64,000 bases of DNA from Bacteroidaceae bacterium (GCA_017619335.1 JAFZSP010000036.1:34350-98349), one strand, 5' to 3'; numbered from the stretch's first letter, positions 1 through 8,927 are shown. Made by a program: numbers and translations. Notes: generated by a model not told the origin, from the sequence alone.

Positions 1-355
1 CGTCTTCGTTGGCCAGTGAGGAGAGGCCGTGGCTGTAGGGTTCTGCCAGAAACTCCACGCAGCCGGTCTCGTTCAGCTCCTGCAGGAGCTCGATGACCTC
101 GGGAGCATACTGTTCCAGGAGTTCCAGTGCGCAGCCGCTGATGGAGAATGCCACCTTGAAGGCTTTGCCATAGGTCTGTGCCATCTCCAAGAATGTGCGG
201 AGGGCGGGCAGATAGGAACGCTCGGCGGTCTCTGTGATGCCGCGTTCGTTCTCATAATCATCAAAATAGTAGTGATCCTTTCCAATCTCGAAGAAGCGGT
301 AGCGCTTCAGATGGATGTTTTGGTGGATCTCGAAATATAAGCAAATTGTTTTCAT
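1..355 (-). CDS. Glycoside hydrolase family 57 alpha-amylase-like protein (5' part only)
   Basis: The visible 118 codons start at the ATG at 355 (MKTICLYFEIHQN) and stay open to the left edge, so the C-terminal part lies outside the window. The opening, with a FEIHQ strand followed by a YFDDYENERG-type segment and a FSISG strand, matches the N-terminus of the Bacteroidetes GH57 alpha-amylases that act on glycogen or alpha-glucans in the cytoplasm. The gene begins 14 bp after the stop of the upstream glycosyltransferase and shares its strand, as in the conserved debranching enzyme / glycosyltransferase / GH57 cluster of Bacteroides. Catalytic residues are beyond the edge, so the activity is inferred from family and context. 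Confidence 0.85.
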   Translation of the reverse strand, partial: MKTICLYFEIHQNIHLKRYRFFEIGKDHYYFDDYENERGITETAERSYLPALRTFLEMAQTYGKAFKVAFSISGCALELLEQYAPEVIELLQELNETGCVEFLAEPYSHGLSSLANED

Positions 356-369
356 AACTATTTATTTTT

Positions 370-1650
370 TTATTTGTAACGTTCCAGGCATTGGTCATAG
401 AGTTTGCGTATGCGCTCTCCGACTTTCTCCCATGTGATGCCATCGACTTCCTTCTTTCCTTCCACCTGGAGGTACTCGTGTAGGGAGTCGTTGGTGCAGA
501 GGCTGTACATGGCGTCGGCCATGGCATCAATATCCCAGTAGTCTGTCTTGATGCACTTGTCCAGGATTTCTGCACATCCACTCTGTTTGGAGATGATGCT
601 GGGGACTCCGCTCTGCATGGCTTCCAGCGGGCTGATGCCGAAGGGCTCAGATACCGAAGGCATTACATAAACGTCGGAGTCACGGAATATCTCAAAGACC
701 TGTTTTCCCTTCATGAAGCCGGGGAAATGGCAGCGGTCTGCGATGCCGTAGGCAGCGGCCATGTCAATCATGGCATTCATCATGTCACCGGAACCGGCGA
801 AACAGAAGCGGACGTTGCTGGTGCGTTCGAGCACGCGCTTGGCGGCCTCGATGAAGTACTCGGGACCCTTCTGCATGGTGATTCGCCCGAGGAAGGTGAC
901 GACTTTCTCCTTGCGGTCTTTGTAGGGCAGGCGCTGATCCACAATCTCCTGGAGTTCAGGTGCCAGTGGATAGACGGCATTGTGCATGGCGAAGCACTTG
1001 GCGGGATCCTGACCGTAGTGGTTGATGACGGTCTGGCGGGTCAACTCGGAGACGCACATGATGCAGTCGGCGTTGTCCATACCGTTGCGCTCGATGCCAT
1101 AGACGGTGGGGTTCACATTGCCGCGTGAGCGGTCAAAGTCGGTGGCGTGCACGTGGATAACCAGTGGGCGTCCGCTGACCTGTTTGGCGTGAATACCAGC
1201 AGGGTAGGTGAGCCAGTCGTGTGCATGGATGATGTCAAACTGTTCTGTGCGGGCCACGACTCCGGCGATAATCGAGTAGTTATTGATTTCCTCGGTCAGG
1301 TTGCCGGGATAGCCTCCGGCGAACTCCATGCAGCCCAAGTCGTTGACGTGCATGTAGTTGAAGTCGGCATAGATGTGCTCGCGATAGCGGTAGTAGTCAT
1401 CGGGAGACATGATGTTGCCAATACGTTGCTGGACGTAGTCGTAGTTGACATCACGCCAGGCGATGGGCACAGAGTTCATTCCGATAATTTTGCAGGCACT
1501 CTGGTCCTCGTCGCCGAAGGGACGGGGCAGACACAGCAGCGTCTCAATGTCACCTTGGGCTTTCAGACCATGAGAAATACCATAATTGGCGGTGGCGAGT
1601 CCACCGAACACATGAGGAGGATACTCCCATCCGAACATTAATACTTTCAT
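370..1650 (-). CDS. GT4/GT5-type glycosyltransferase (glycogen synthase-like)
   Basis: A 426-residue GT-B fold enzyme, probably using a nucleotide sugar to extend or modify an alpha-glucan in the cytoplasm. Visible signatures are the N-terminal donor-domain loop FGGLA (15-19), HAHDW at 143-147 (common to starch/glycogen synthases), the R256/K261 pair in FLGRITMQKG, and the retaining-GT motif E335-x7-E343 in SEPFGISPLE. It lies between a debranching enzyme (20 bp upstream) and GH57 (14 bp downstream), so the three are likely one operon for glycogen turnover. Start is an ATG with the usual MKVLMFGWEYPP opening. The exact donor and product cannot be read from sequence. Confidence 0.88.
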   Translation of the reverse strand: MKVLMFGWEYPPHVFGGLATANYGISHGLKAQGDIETLLCLPRPFGDEDQSACKIIGMNSVPIAWRDVNYDYVQQRIGNIMSPDDYYRYREHIYADFNYMHVNDLGCMEFAGGYPGNLTEEINNYSIIAGVVARTEQFDIIHAHDWLTYPAGIHAKQVSGRPLVIHVHATDFDRSRGNVNPTVYGIERNGMDNADCIMCVSELTRQTVINHYGQDPAKCFAMHNAVYPLAPELQEIVDQRLPYKDRKEKVVTFLGRITMQKGPEYFIEAAKRVLERTSNVRFCFAGSGDMMNAMIDMAAAYGIADRCHFPGFMKGKQVFEIFRDSDVYVMPSVSEPFGISPLEAMQSGVPSIISKQSGCAEILDKCIKTDYWDIDAMADAMYSLCTNDSLHEYLQVEGKKEVDGITWEKVGERIRKLYDQCLERYK

Positions 1651-1670
1651 AGTTTCTTGATTTTAGGGAG

Positions 1671-3614
1671 TTATTCCAAAATAAACTTGTCCAATAACTT
1701 GACCACACGCATGATCTCTGCCACATTCATGGCGAAGCTCATGGCACCTCGGCCGTGGAACGGCGGGTTGCCGTCAAAGACCTCTGGGATGGTTCCGATG
1801 CAGTGGTAGAAGAGTTCTTCCTCGTAGCCCACGAGCTGACGCTCCACGAAGCTGACGCGGGAGTACCCGAAGACCTTCAGGCAGGCTTCCATGTAGAAAC
1901 CGGCCAGCCAGGGCCAAGCCGTGCCCTGATGGTAGGCGTAGTCACGCTGCACCTGTGGGCCGACGTACATGGGATTGTACCCGCCGCTCTTCGGCGAGAG
2001 GGTGCGCAGGCCCTTGGGGGTGAGCAGTTCCTTGGTGCACATATCCAGGACACCTTTCTTCTGTTTGGCGTCTAATGGGGAGAAGTCCAGGGCGCAGGCG
2101 AAGATCATATTGGGGCGGACGCTCCAGTCAATCATCGTGCCATCCACGTAGTCCAGCAGGTAGCCGTAATCATTGAGGAAGGTATCCACGAAACTCTTCT
2201 TGGTCTTCTCTGCCATCTTCTCCAGCGGTTCTGCCTCGGCAGCATCGTTCATGGTGCGGCAGACCTGTGCGCTGAACATCAAAGCATTGTACCAGAGTGC
2301 GTTGAACTCCACGATATAACCGGAGCGGGGCACGATGGGACGTCCGTTCTGGCTGCTGTTCATCCAGGTGATGGCCTTGTCCCGGCCGTTGCAATAGACG
2401 AGGCCGTTTTCATGCACATAGAAGTTGCCGTGCTTGCCGCTCTGCAGGAATTCCATGATGTCCCGCAGGAGCTGCCCGTACTTCTTGATGCCCTTCTCCA
2501 TGCCTATGAACTTGCAGTACTGCTGGATGCACCAGACGGCCCACAGGAGCACGTCGGGGTGTTCCATTTCATAGATGCGCACGCTCAGTGGCTGTCCGGC
2601 AATGAACTGTCGGATGCCCTTCTCGGCGGTGGCCATCACTTGCTCGAAGTGGTCTTGCTCGTCGTTGGTCAGCGTCAGGCCGGGCAGAGAGATGAACATG
2701 TCACGGGCGCGGCACTTGAACCAGGGGTAACCGGCCAGCAGGTAGGTCTCGCCCTCGCGGTAGTTCAGGAACTGGTGGGCGCTGTTGACCAGGCAGTGGT
2801 AGAAGTTGTCACGTGGGGTGCGAATGTTGACCTCGAAGTCGGCCAGGTCTTTCAGTCGGGCAGGATTGCTCTCCTTGGTGCCGGCGGCGAAGACGATGCT
2901 CTCGCCCTTCTTGATGTCGAATTCGAAGTAACCGGGGACGTACAGGTCCTCATTGGAGGCGTAGCCGCGCTCTGTCTCCTTCGGATAGTCCACGCCTCGG
3001 TACCAGTCTGGTTTGAAGACCCACTCGGCCTTCTTGCTCAGTTGCATGTAGAGTTCGGGATAACCCGGGTACATGCAGGTCTTGATACCATTCTTCACTT
3101 CCTGATAGTCACGGCTGGCACGCGGGTTCTCGTGGGTGAACTCACGTACGCTGCGGAATGCCAGCCAGGGCTGCAGGCGCAGCGTGGTCTTGCTGTGGGC
3201 TTCCACGAGGGTGTAGCGGATGAGCACGCGGTCCTCGAAGTGCTGGAACATCAGCTCGCGCTTGAGGATGACACCGCCCACCCGGTAGAGGGTCGTGGGA
3301 ACCTGTTGGCAGTTGTACTCGCGGATGTACTTGTGACCGCGGGGACTGTAGTTGTCGCCCTGATACTTGTGGAGGCCCAGGTTGAATTCGGCGCCGTGCT
3401 GGATGACCGTGCAGTCGAGTGAGCTCAGGAGAACGTGGTTCTCATCGTCCAACTCGGGAACGGGCACCACGAGCAGACCGTGGTACTTGCGCGTGTTGCA
3501 GTCCAGAATGGTGGAACACGAGTAAGCGCCGGAACGGTTCGAGCGCAGCACTTCCTTCTTCAGAGCTTCCTCCAAGTTTGTCATCAGAGTCTTGTCAAAC
3601 TGTAAATAGCTCAT
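1671..3614 (-). CDS. Glycogen debranching enzyme (amylo-alpha-1,6-glucosidase family)
   Basis: A 647-residue cytoplasmic protein of the bacterial/archaeal debranching-enzyme type, which hydrolyses alpha-1,6 branches left after phosphorolysis of glycogen. An N-terminal beta-rich domain (about 1-230) carries SYSCSTILDCNTRKYHGLLV-like strands. The C-terminal (alpha/alpha)6 barrel (about 280-640) contains YAYHQGTAWPWLAGFYMEA and the closing FDGNPPFHGRGAMSFAMNVAE stretch typical of GDE_C. It is the first gene of the three-gene glucan operon and its ATG faces a divergent Crp/Fnr regulator gene across 211 bp. Length is normal for the family. Confidence 0.9.
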   Translation of the reverse strand: MSYLQFDKTLMTNLEEALKKEVLRSNRSGAYSCSTILDCNTRKYHGLLVVPVPELDDENHVLLSSLDCTVIQHGAEFNLGLHKYQGDNYSPRGHKYIREYNCQQVPTTLYRVGGVILKRELMFQHFEDRVLIRYTLVEAHSKTTLRLQPWLAFRSVREFTHENPRASRDYQEVKNGIKTCMYPGYPELYMQLSKKAEWVFKPDWYRGVDYPKETERGYASNEDLYVPGYFEFDIKKGESIVFAAGTKESNPARLKDLADFEVNIRTPRDNFYHCLVNSAHQFLNYREGETYLLAGYPWFKCRARDMFISLPGLTLTNDEQDHFEQVMATAEKGIRQFIAGQPLSVRIYEMEHPDVLLWAVWCIQQYCKFIGMEKGIKKYGQLLRDIMEFLQSGKHGNFYVHENGLVYCNGRDKAITWMNSSQNGRPIVPRSGYIVEFNALWYNALMFSAQVCRTMNDAAEAEPLEKMAEKTKKSFVDTFLNDYGYLLDYVDGTMIDWSVRPNMIFACALDFSPLDAKQKKGVLDMCTKELLTPKGLRTLSPKSGGYNPMYVGPQVQRDYAYHQGTAWPWLAGFYMEACLKVFGYSRVSFVERQLVGYEEELFYHCIGTIPEVFDGNPPFHGRGAMSFAMNVAEIMRVVKLLDKFILE

Positions 3615-3704
3615 AAGGTAGTTTATGTTTATTGATGAGTGATTGTTGAGAAATAGTTGATAAAAAAGGGGGGCAAAAAGGCCGTTTTAGGCCTATTTTG
3701 TCTC

Positions 3705-3712
3705 CAAAAGTA
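3705..3712 (-). promoter_or_regulatory. Candidate -7 box for the glucan operon
   Basis: On the minus strand this reads TACTTTTG, a match to the Bacteroidetes TAnnTTTG element. No TTG stands at the usual 19-21 bp upstream, so the assignment is tentative. It would give a leader of about 90 nt before the debranching enzyme ATG. Confidence 0.4.
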
Positions 3713-3763
3713 GGAAATAATCGTCACTTATGAAAATATTTTCAAAGAAAAGTGCTCAAGAAA

Positions 3764-3794
3764 TTGCAGATTCAGTGAAAAATGCCTAATTTTG
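3764..3794 (+). promoter_or_regulatory. Bacteroidetes-type promoter for the Crp/Fnr gene
   Basis: TTG at 3764-3766, a 20-bp spacer, then TAATTTTG at 3787-3794. Both match the -33/-7 pattern, and the ATG lies 31 bp further on. Confidence 0.65.
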
Positions 3795-3825
3795 TGCCGT
3801 AAAACATATAATTCAAGGACGAATC

Positions 3826-4530
3826 ATGACCAAGAAGAAGATAAAAGTCAACGAAGTGCTGCCAGATCTCTCATTCATGCTGGACTTGTTGACAGAGGCG
3901 GAACAAGACCTGCTGATAAGCCACATGAGCGTGCAGGTTTACCGCAAAAATGAGGTGCTCTATGAGGAGGGAGACATCCCCACCTACATGCATTGTCTCA
4001 TTGCCGGCAAGGTGAAGGTGTCCAAGGAAGGCATCGGTGGTCGCACGCAGATTATCCGGATGGTGCGCCCCGTGGAGTTCTTTGGTTACAGGGCCGGCTT
4101 CTCCGGGCAACTCTATGTCAACTCGGCCTCCGCCTTTGAACAGTCTGTGGTGGTGAAGATACCGGTGAACACGATGGTTCGTCTGCTCAAGGGCAATGCA
4201 CAGTTGGGTTGGTTCTTCATAGAGCGTCTGGCGCGCAACCTGGGCTATGCAGACGAGCGCATGGTCAGCCTCACACAGAAGCATATCCGCGGGCGACTGG
4301 CAGAGTCACTGCTCTTCCTCAAGCAGAACTACGGTCTGGAGGAAGACGGTTCCACGCTGAGTATCTACCTCAGCCGCGAAGATCTGGCCAGCCATTCCAA
4401 TATGACCACCAGTAATGCCATTCGCACACTCTCGGCCTTTGCCCAGGAGCGGATTATTGCCATTGACGGCCGCAAGATAAAGATTATTGACGAGCGACGC
4501 TTGGAAGCCATCAGTGGCGGAGGCAAGTGA
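3826..4530 (+). CDS. Crp/Fnr family transcriptional regulator
   Basis: A 234-residue regulator with an N-terminal cyclic-nucleotide-binding-like jelly roll (about 20-130, including YEEGDIPTYMHCLIAGKVKV) and a C-terminal winged helix whose recognition region is near 182-205 (LSREDLASHSNMTTSNAIR). No FNR-type four-cysteine cluster is present (a single Cys at 57), so it is unlikely to sense oxygen through Fe-S. It is transcribed divergently from the glycogen genes and could control them, but that is inference from position. Its start is supported by the promoter just upstream. The natural ligand is unknown. Confidence 0.85.
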   Translation: MTKKKIKVNEVLPDLSFMLDLLTEAEQDLLISHMSVQVYRKNEVLYEEGDIPTYMHCLIAGKVKVSKEGIGGRTQIIRMVRPVEFFGYRAGFSGQLYVNSASAFEQSVVVKIPVNTMVRLLKGNAQLGWFFIERLARNLGYADERMVSLTQKHIRGRLAESLLFLKQNYGLEEDGSTLSIYLSREDLASHSNMTTSNAIRTLSAFAQERIIAIDGRKIKIIDERRLEAISGGGK

Positions 4531-4537
4531 TGGCTCT

Positions 4538-4567
4538 TAAAAAGCTGTCACTGTAACACATGACAGC
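4538..4567 (-). terminator. Rho-independent terminator of the lipid kinase gene
   Basis: GCTGTCA at 4544-4550 and TGACAGC at 4561-4567 form a 7-bp stem with a 10-nt loop. On the minus strand it is followed by a run of five T (4543-4539). It lies just after the TGA of the minus-strand kinase and between convergent genes. Confidence 0.65.
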
Positions 4568-4573
4568 AGTCTC

Positions 4574-5494
4574 TCAGGAAGGAATAATGAAATCGATGTG
4601 CTCCGGCAGCAAGCTGATGCGCAGGGGAGCCGTGTAGTCTGGAAGCACCATTCCGTCACAGCTGACGGTGGCGTTCTTGATGTCCATGAAGCGGACAGAA
4701 GACGGTGCGCGGTAGGCCCGCACATTCTTGTGATTGAGGAACTTACCTGTGAAAAGCATCCACAGCCCTTCCAAGAGTTGAGACATCTCAGGATGACTGA
4801 CCACCGTGATGTCCAACGTCCCGTTATAGGGCACCGCATTGGGCGTCTGGCCGTAACCGCGGGCATTCCCCACGCAGACGGTCATCAGTTTCTTCTCGAT
4901 AACTTCCTCGTTGATTTTCAGCTTCATGCGCGTTTCCAACCGCTGGAACAGCAGCAGAAACATGCTGGCAAAATAGGAGAGGGCAGAGAGCCCGAAGATG
5001 CGGCGCGTCTTGTACTTCAGCTTCATGATGTTGGCCACCAGCCCCACGTTGACACAGTTCAGGAAATAACGCTCCTGTCCTGCCTCAGTGCGGATGCTGC
5101 CCACGTCCACCTTGCGCAGACGCCTTTGCACCAGCCAGTTAATCGTCTGCTCATCATTGTCCTCGGTGAAACCCCAGAAGGAGGCAAAGTCATTTCCGCG
5201 ACCATTTGGAATCACGCCCACAGCCACCCGCTGTCTCGTCTCGTCGCCCAAGGACAGCAGGCCGTTCAGAGCACGGTTCAGGGCCGAGTCACCACCCATG
5301 ATGATCAGCGTCTCGTAGCCGTTCTGGCACAGCATGCGCGTCAGACGTTCCACACTCTCCGGGCCTTCGCTCTGCACAAAGTCATACGCGATCTTCTGTG
5401 CATCCAGCATCGCCTGGATGTGTTCCCAGCGCTTCTGTGAGCGGCCGGCTCCTTGTTTCGGGCAGTAGATGATGCCCCAGCGGGAGGATTCCAT
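4574..5494 (-). CDS. Diacylglycerol/lipid kinase family protein (YegS/BmrU-like)
   Basis: A 306-residue soluble kinase of the DAGK catalytic fold that would phosphorylate a lipid at the inner membrane using ATP. The N-terminal strand and loop IIYCPKQGAGRSQKRW (8-23), GGDSALNRALNG at 67-78 in the place of the usual GGDGT-x2-E motif, and IPNGRGNDFA at 95-104 identify the family. The GGDS variant keeps both glycines and the aspartate. The C-terminal beta-sandwich ends with SCDGMVLPDY and PLRISLLP, typical of YegS homologues. It shares its strand with miaA 11 bp upstream and is likely co-transcribed. The physiological lipid is unknown. Confidence 0.85.
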   Translation of the reverse strand: MESSRWGIIYCPKQGAGRSQKRWEHIQAMLDAQKIAYDFVQSEGPESVERLTRMLCQNGYETLIIMGGDSALNRALNGLLSLGDETRQRVAVGVIPNGRGNDFASFWGFTEDNDEQTINWLVQRRLRKVDVGSIRTEAGQERYFLNCVNVGLVANIMKLKYKTRRIFGLSALSYFASMFLLLFQRLETRMKLKINEEVIEKKLMTVCVGNARGYGQTPNAVPYNGTLDITVVSHPEMSQLLEGLWMLFTGKFLNHKNVRAYRAPSSVRFMDIKNATVSCDGMVLPDYTAPLRISLLPEHIDFIIPS

Positions 5495-5505
5495 TTTTCT
5501 TTTTT

Positions 5506-6459
5506 CTATTTTTCTATTTTCCCTAATATTTCTTTGACCACCTCTTCCCGCGGCCTTGTGGCATCAATCCACTGAATGTGGACGCCGCGCCGTTCCATTC
5601 CGCGGAAATAAGTCATCTGGCGCTTGGCAAACTGATGGATGGCAATCTCCAACTGCCGCACCATTTCATCGTAGGAGAGCTGGCCCAGCAGGTGAAGCGT
5701 CAGGTAACGGTACTCCAGACCGTAACTGATGAGTGACTCGGGGCTGATGCCGTTGTCCAGGAGGCGCTGCACCTCGTCCAGCATTCCTTCCTGCTCCAGA
5801 CGGTGGTGCAGGCGGGCTGTGATGCGCTGGCGACGCAGTTCACGGGGGACAGAGAGACCGAAAGTGAGGAACGTTGCGGGGAAAGATTTATCAGGATTCT
5901 CAGCAGAATGACTGAGTCCGTGAGACCTGTAGTATTCCTCTATTTCTATGGCTCGGATGGCGCGTCGGGCAGTATCCACGTCGGTGGTGTTGTGCAGCCG
6001 CTTGTAAGAGGCGAGGATTTGCGTCAGCTCTTCCAGACTCTTGCCTTCCAGCTCATCGCGCAATGGCTGGTTCACAGGCACTTCTGCGAGCTGATAACCT
6101 CGCAGGACGCTCTCTATGTACAGCCCCGTGCCGCCACAGAGGATGGGTATCCTCGCGCGCGTACCTATATTATAACACGCGCGCATGAAATCGCGCTGGA
6201 ACTCGAAGACGGAATACTTGGTGCCCGGCTCGGCGATGTCTATCAGGTGACAGGGAATGTGACGGGTACTGCCGTCTGCCGCAGTGACATCATACTCGCT
6301 CAGGTCCTTTCCCGTCCCAATATCCATGCCGCGGAACACCTGACGGGAGTCGGCACTGATAATCTCGCCACCCAGTTGGGCAGCAAGCCCCACGGCCACG
6401 GCTGTCTTGCCGCAGGCCGTGGGGCCGAGTATGGTAATGAGCTTGTTAACCGTGCTTAT
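5506..6459 (-). CDS. miaA: tRNA dimethylallyltransferase (start codon unresolved, ATA proposed)
   Basis: MiaA transfers a dimethylallyl group to N6 of A37 in tRNAs reading UNN codons. The P-loop GPTACGKT is encoded at 6426-6403 and is followed by [29 protein letters not shown] and the C-terminal [12 protein letters not shown], all family hallmarks. No ATG, GTG or TTG lies between the P-loop and the in-frame TGA at 6468-6466; the first GTG (6399) would delete the P-loop. ATA at 6459 overlaps the gap stop as ATAA, the geometry of the ATGA overlaps used elsewhere here, and gives 317 residues, the normal family length. ATT at 6438 or a -1 frameshift from gap are alternatives. Confidence 0.85.
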   Translation of the reverse strand: MSTVNKLITILGPTACGKTAVAVGLAAQLGGEIISADSRQVFRGMDIGTGKDLSEYDVTAADGSTRHIPCHLIDIAEPGTKYSVFEFQRDFMRACYNIGTRARIPILCGGTGLYIESVLRGYQLAEVPVNQPLRDELEGKSLEELTQILASYKRLHNTTDVDTARRAIRAIEIEEYYRSHGLSHSAENPDKSFPATFLTFGLSVPRELRRQRITARLHHRLEQEGMLDEVQRLLDNGISPESLISYGLEYRYLTLHLLGQLSYDEMVRQLEIAIHQFAKRQMTYFRGMERRGVHIQWIDATRPREEVVKEILGKIEK

Positions 6460-7484
6460 TTCAGTTCAGCGAGGTACTTGATGGTGCGGACCATCTGGGA
6501 AGTGTAGCTGTTCTCGTTGTCATACCAGCTGACGACCTGAACCTGATAGGTGTCATCGTCGATCTTGCTGACCATGGTCTGAGTGGCGTCGAAGAGTGAG
6601 CCGTACTTCATACCGATGATGTCGCTGGAGACAATCTGATCCTCGGTGTAACCGTAGCTCTCGGTAACGGCAGCCTTCATGGCAGCGTTGATACCTTCCT
6701 TGGTCACATCCTTACCCTTCACGACGGCCACGAGGATGGTGGTGGAGCCGGTGGGCGTGGGAACGCGCTGAGCGGAGCCGATGAGCTTGCCGTTCAGTTC
6801 GGGAATCACCAGACCGATGGCCTTGGCAGCACCCGTGCTGTTGGGCACGATGTTGCAGGCACCGGCGCGGCTGCGACGGAGGTCACCCTTGCGCTGAGGA
6901 CCGTCCAGGATCATCTGGTCGCCAGTGTAGGCGTGGATGGTGCTCATGATACCGCTGACGATGGGAGCATACTTGTTCAGAGCAGCAGCCATGGGAGCCA
7001 GACAGTTGGTGGTGCAGCTGGCAGCGCTGATCACGGTGTCGGCGGGAGTCAGGGTCTTGTGGTTCACATTGTACACGATGGTGGGCAGGTCATTGCCGGC
7101 GGGAGCGGAGATCACGACCTTCTTGGCACCGGCAGCGATGTGGGCGCTGGCCTTCTCCTTGGAGGTGTAGAAACCGGTGCACTCCAGCACGACGTCAACA
7201 CCCAGCTCGCCCCAAGGCAGCTCAGCAGCGTTGGGCTTGGCATAGATGGTGATTTCCTTGCCGTCCACGATGATGCTGTTCTCGGTGGCGTCCACAGTGT
7301 GCTTGCCTTCACCGAACTTGCCGGCGAAACCGCCCTGAGCGGTGTCATACTTCAGAAGGTGAGCCAGCATCTTCGGGCTGGTGAGGTCGTTGATAGCTAC
7401 TACTTCGTAACCTTCTGCCTCAAACATCTGGCGGAAAGCGAGGCGACCGATGCGGCCGAAACCATTAATTGCAACTTTTGTCAT
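6456..7484 (-). CDS. gap: Type I glyceraldehyde-3-phosphate dehydrogenase
   Basis: A 342-residue glycolytic enzyme converting glyceraldehyde 3-phosphate, phosphate and NAD+ to 1,3-bisphosphoglycerate. The Rossmann start [19 protein letters not shown], the catalytic SCTTNC at 156-161 (nucleophile Cys157) and the assisting His184 in STIHAYT are all intact. [13 protein letters not shown] near the C-terminus is the conserved closing motif. The stop overlaps the proposed start of miaA, so the two genes are probably translationally coupled, an unusual partner for gap. Codon choice is strongly biased to C/G-ending codons, as expected for a highly expressed gene. Confidence 0.97.
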   Translation of the reverse strand: MTKVAINGFGRIGRLAFRQMFEAEGYEVVAINDLTSPKMLAHLLKYDTAQGGFAGKFGEGKHTVDATENSIIVDGKEITIYAKPNAAELPWGELGVDVVLECTGFYTSKEKASAHIAAGAKKVVISAPAGNDLPTIVYNVNHKTLTPADTVISAASCTTNCLAPMAAALNKYAPIVSGIMSTIHAYTGDQMILDGPQRKGDLRRSRAGACNIVPNSTGAAKAIGLVIPELNGKLIGSAQRVPTPTGSTTILVAVVKGKDVTKEGINAAMKAAVTESYGYTEDQIVSSDIIGMKYGSLFDATQTMVSKIDDDTYQVQVVSWYDNENSYTSQMVRTIKYLAELK

Positions 7485-7665
7485 TTCTTTTTGATGTTGT
7501 TTTTAGGGGTTAAAAAATGAAGTTTATTAAATCTGTAAAGATGATATCCGTTTTACCCGCAATTGCAGTATTCTGCACTCTTGCAAGCGGCCAAAAGGAG
7601 GCCGCAAAAGAGCAAAATGAGGGTTTTTATAGTCGTTTTTGACATTTTCTTCTTGAATTACGCCG

Positions 7666-7673
7666 CAAAATTA
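7666..7673 (-). promoter_or_regulatory. Candidate -7 box for gap
   Basis: Minus-strand TAATTTTG matches TAnnTTTG. It would leave a leader of roughly 180 nt. No TTG sits at exact -33 spacing, so it is tentative. Confidence 0.35.
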
Positions 7674-7685
7674 CAAAAAAAGATT

Positions 7686-7693
7686 TATATTTG
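7686..7693 (+). promoter_or_regulatory. Candidate -7 box for mscL
   Basis: TATATTTG, a consensus TAnnTTTG word, 31 bp before the mscL ATG and only 12 bp from the oppositely oriented gap box, giving a compact divergent promoter pair. Confidence 0.5.
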
Positions 7694-7724
7694 TGCCATC
7701 AAACACCAAAAATTATACAAAATT

Positions 7725-8180
7725 ATGGCAAAAAGTAGCTTTATTCAAGAGTTTAAGGACTTCGCAATGCGCGGAAACGTGGTTGACATGGCTGTCGGTG
7801 TCATCATTGGCGGTGCTTTCGGCAAAATTGTCACCTCTGTAGTCAACGACATCATCATGCCCCCCATCGCCATGCTGATGGGCAACGTGAACTTCGCCGA
7901 CCTGGCAGTCACCCTCAAGGCCGCCCAGCCCGAAGTGGTTAACGAAGCAGGCGAAGTGGTGCAAGCTGCCACCGAGGCCATCACACTGAAGTATGGTTCC
8001 TTCATCCAGACCTGCATTGACTTCCTCATCGTGGCATTCTGCATCTTCCTCCTCATCAAGGGCATGAACAAGCTCAAGAAGGAAAAGGAAGAAGCTCCCG
8101 CTGAACCCGCACCAGAACCGGAACCCACCAAGGAAGAAGTGCTCCTGACCGAGATCCGCGACCTGCTCGCCAAGAAGTAA
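7725..8180 (+). CDS. mscL: Large-conductance mechanosensitive channel
   Basis: A 151-residue inner-membrane channel that opens under hypo-osmotic stress. The N-terminal amphipathic helix and first membrane segment read [20 protein letters not shown] followed by [11 protein letters not shown], with the conserved RGN-VDMAVG motif. TM2 lies at about residues 92-112 ([16 protein letters not shown]), and the cytoplasmic tail has an acidic/proline stretch before the final helix. An in-frame extension upstream exists, but the conserved MscL start, the promoter box at 7686-7693 and the AT-rich leader all favour the ATG at 7725. It is closed by a terminator hairpin. Confidence 0.95.
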   Translation: MAKSSFIQEFKDFAMRGNVVDMAVGVIIGGAFGKIVTSVVNDIIMPPIAMLMGNVNFADLAVTLKAAQPEVVNEAGEVVQAATEAITLKYGSFIQTCIDFLIVAFCIFLLIKGMNKLKKEKEEAPAEPAPEPEPTKEEVLLTEIRDLLAKK

Positions 8181-8201
8181 TCCCAGGCTCACAGAACAAT
8201 G

Positions 8202-8240
8202 AAGGTACGTTCGCTCTACGCGCGCGTACCTTATTTTTTT
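8202..8240 (+). terminator. Rho-independent terminator of mscL
   Basis: AAGGTACG at 8202-8209 pairs with CGTACCTT at 8225-8232 and is followed by a T-rich run to 8240. Its right side also carries the CGCGCG-TACC word seen elsewhere in the window. Confidence 0.7.
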
Positions 8241-8361
8241 ATTCTTTTTATTCTGCACAAGTGGGGATAATGTCTTCTGGCCGTAATGAACTTTGGCTCA
8301 ATCCACCTCCGACTCTGGCTCTTCGAGTTTACCCCTTTGGCCTCTCGAACCTACCCCTTTA

Positions 8362-8427
8362 TACGACTTGGCACTTGCGGCCATACGACTTCCCACTTTC
8401 GTCCATACGACTTGGCACTTTCCTTTA
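8362..8427. repeat. Tandem array, three 22-bp units
   Basis: Units at 8362-8383, 8384-8405 and 8406-8427 all begin TACGACTT and share a CACTT core. The spacing is exactly 22 bp with no indels. Confidence 0.8.
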
Positions 8428-8702
8428 TTCGCGGGACCTCGAAGTGCCAGACGCTGTGCAAATACCGCAGTACCCTTTTCCTTGTCCAACCCTTGCTGGA
8501 TAATCCGAGCCCTTGGCCTCATCTTCACCTGCGCTAAAGGGTTCTCGCCCCAGACTTTAACCTCATCCCCTCCAGCGCTTAAGGTCTCAGCCCCAGAGGG
8601 GCGTAATAGGGTTAGCCAGCCAATTCATTGGCTGGTATGAAGGGGCGGGGAAATACGCGTGCCTTTAGGTACGCGACAACTAAAAATATTTTTTTTTTCA
8701 GA

Positions 8703-8753
8703 AAACACTACACTCTACACTGATTACCCATTTTAGTGTAGAGTGTAGTGTTT
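8703..8753. repeat. 19-bp perfect inverted repeat; right arm is repeated at 20532
   Basis: The left arm 8703-8721 is the exact reverse complement of 8735-8753, with a 13-nt loop. The right arm plus its flanks (8734-8755) recurs base for base at 20532-20553 on the far side of the island, each time followed by an A/T homopolymer-rich tract. Confidence 0.85.
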
Positions 8754-8796
8754 CTCAAACAAAATTTTTTTTTCATGAAAACTGAATCTCGCGTTT

Positions 8797-8927
8797 CAGA
8801 TAACCGTTCCTGGGGTTCCAGATAACCGTTGCTGGCCTCCAGATGCGGGCATCTAACCGCGGAAATGCCCGTATCAAACGCTCCAGACACCATTATCTCG
8901 GACTCCAAAAACCATTATTTCACTTTT
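8797..8927. repeat. Degenerate 22-bp-period array with internal dyads
   Basis: Six units start near 8797, 8819, 8840, 8862, 8884 and 8906. The first two share CAGATAACCGTT; later ones drift but keep the period. Several units contain a dyad, clearest in AGATGC-GG-GCATCT around 8841-8854. Confidence 0.65.

Noticed and set aside
8261..8640. Overlapping protein-coding frames
   Set aside because: Three frames are open at once across tandem repeats, with no recognisable protein or start signal.
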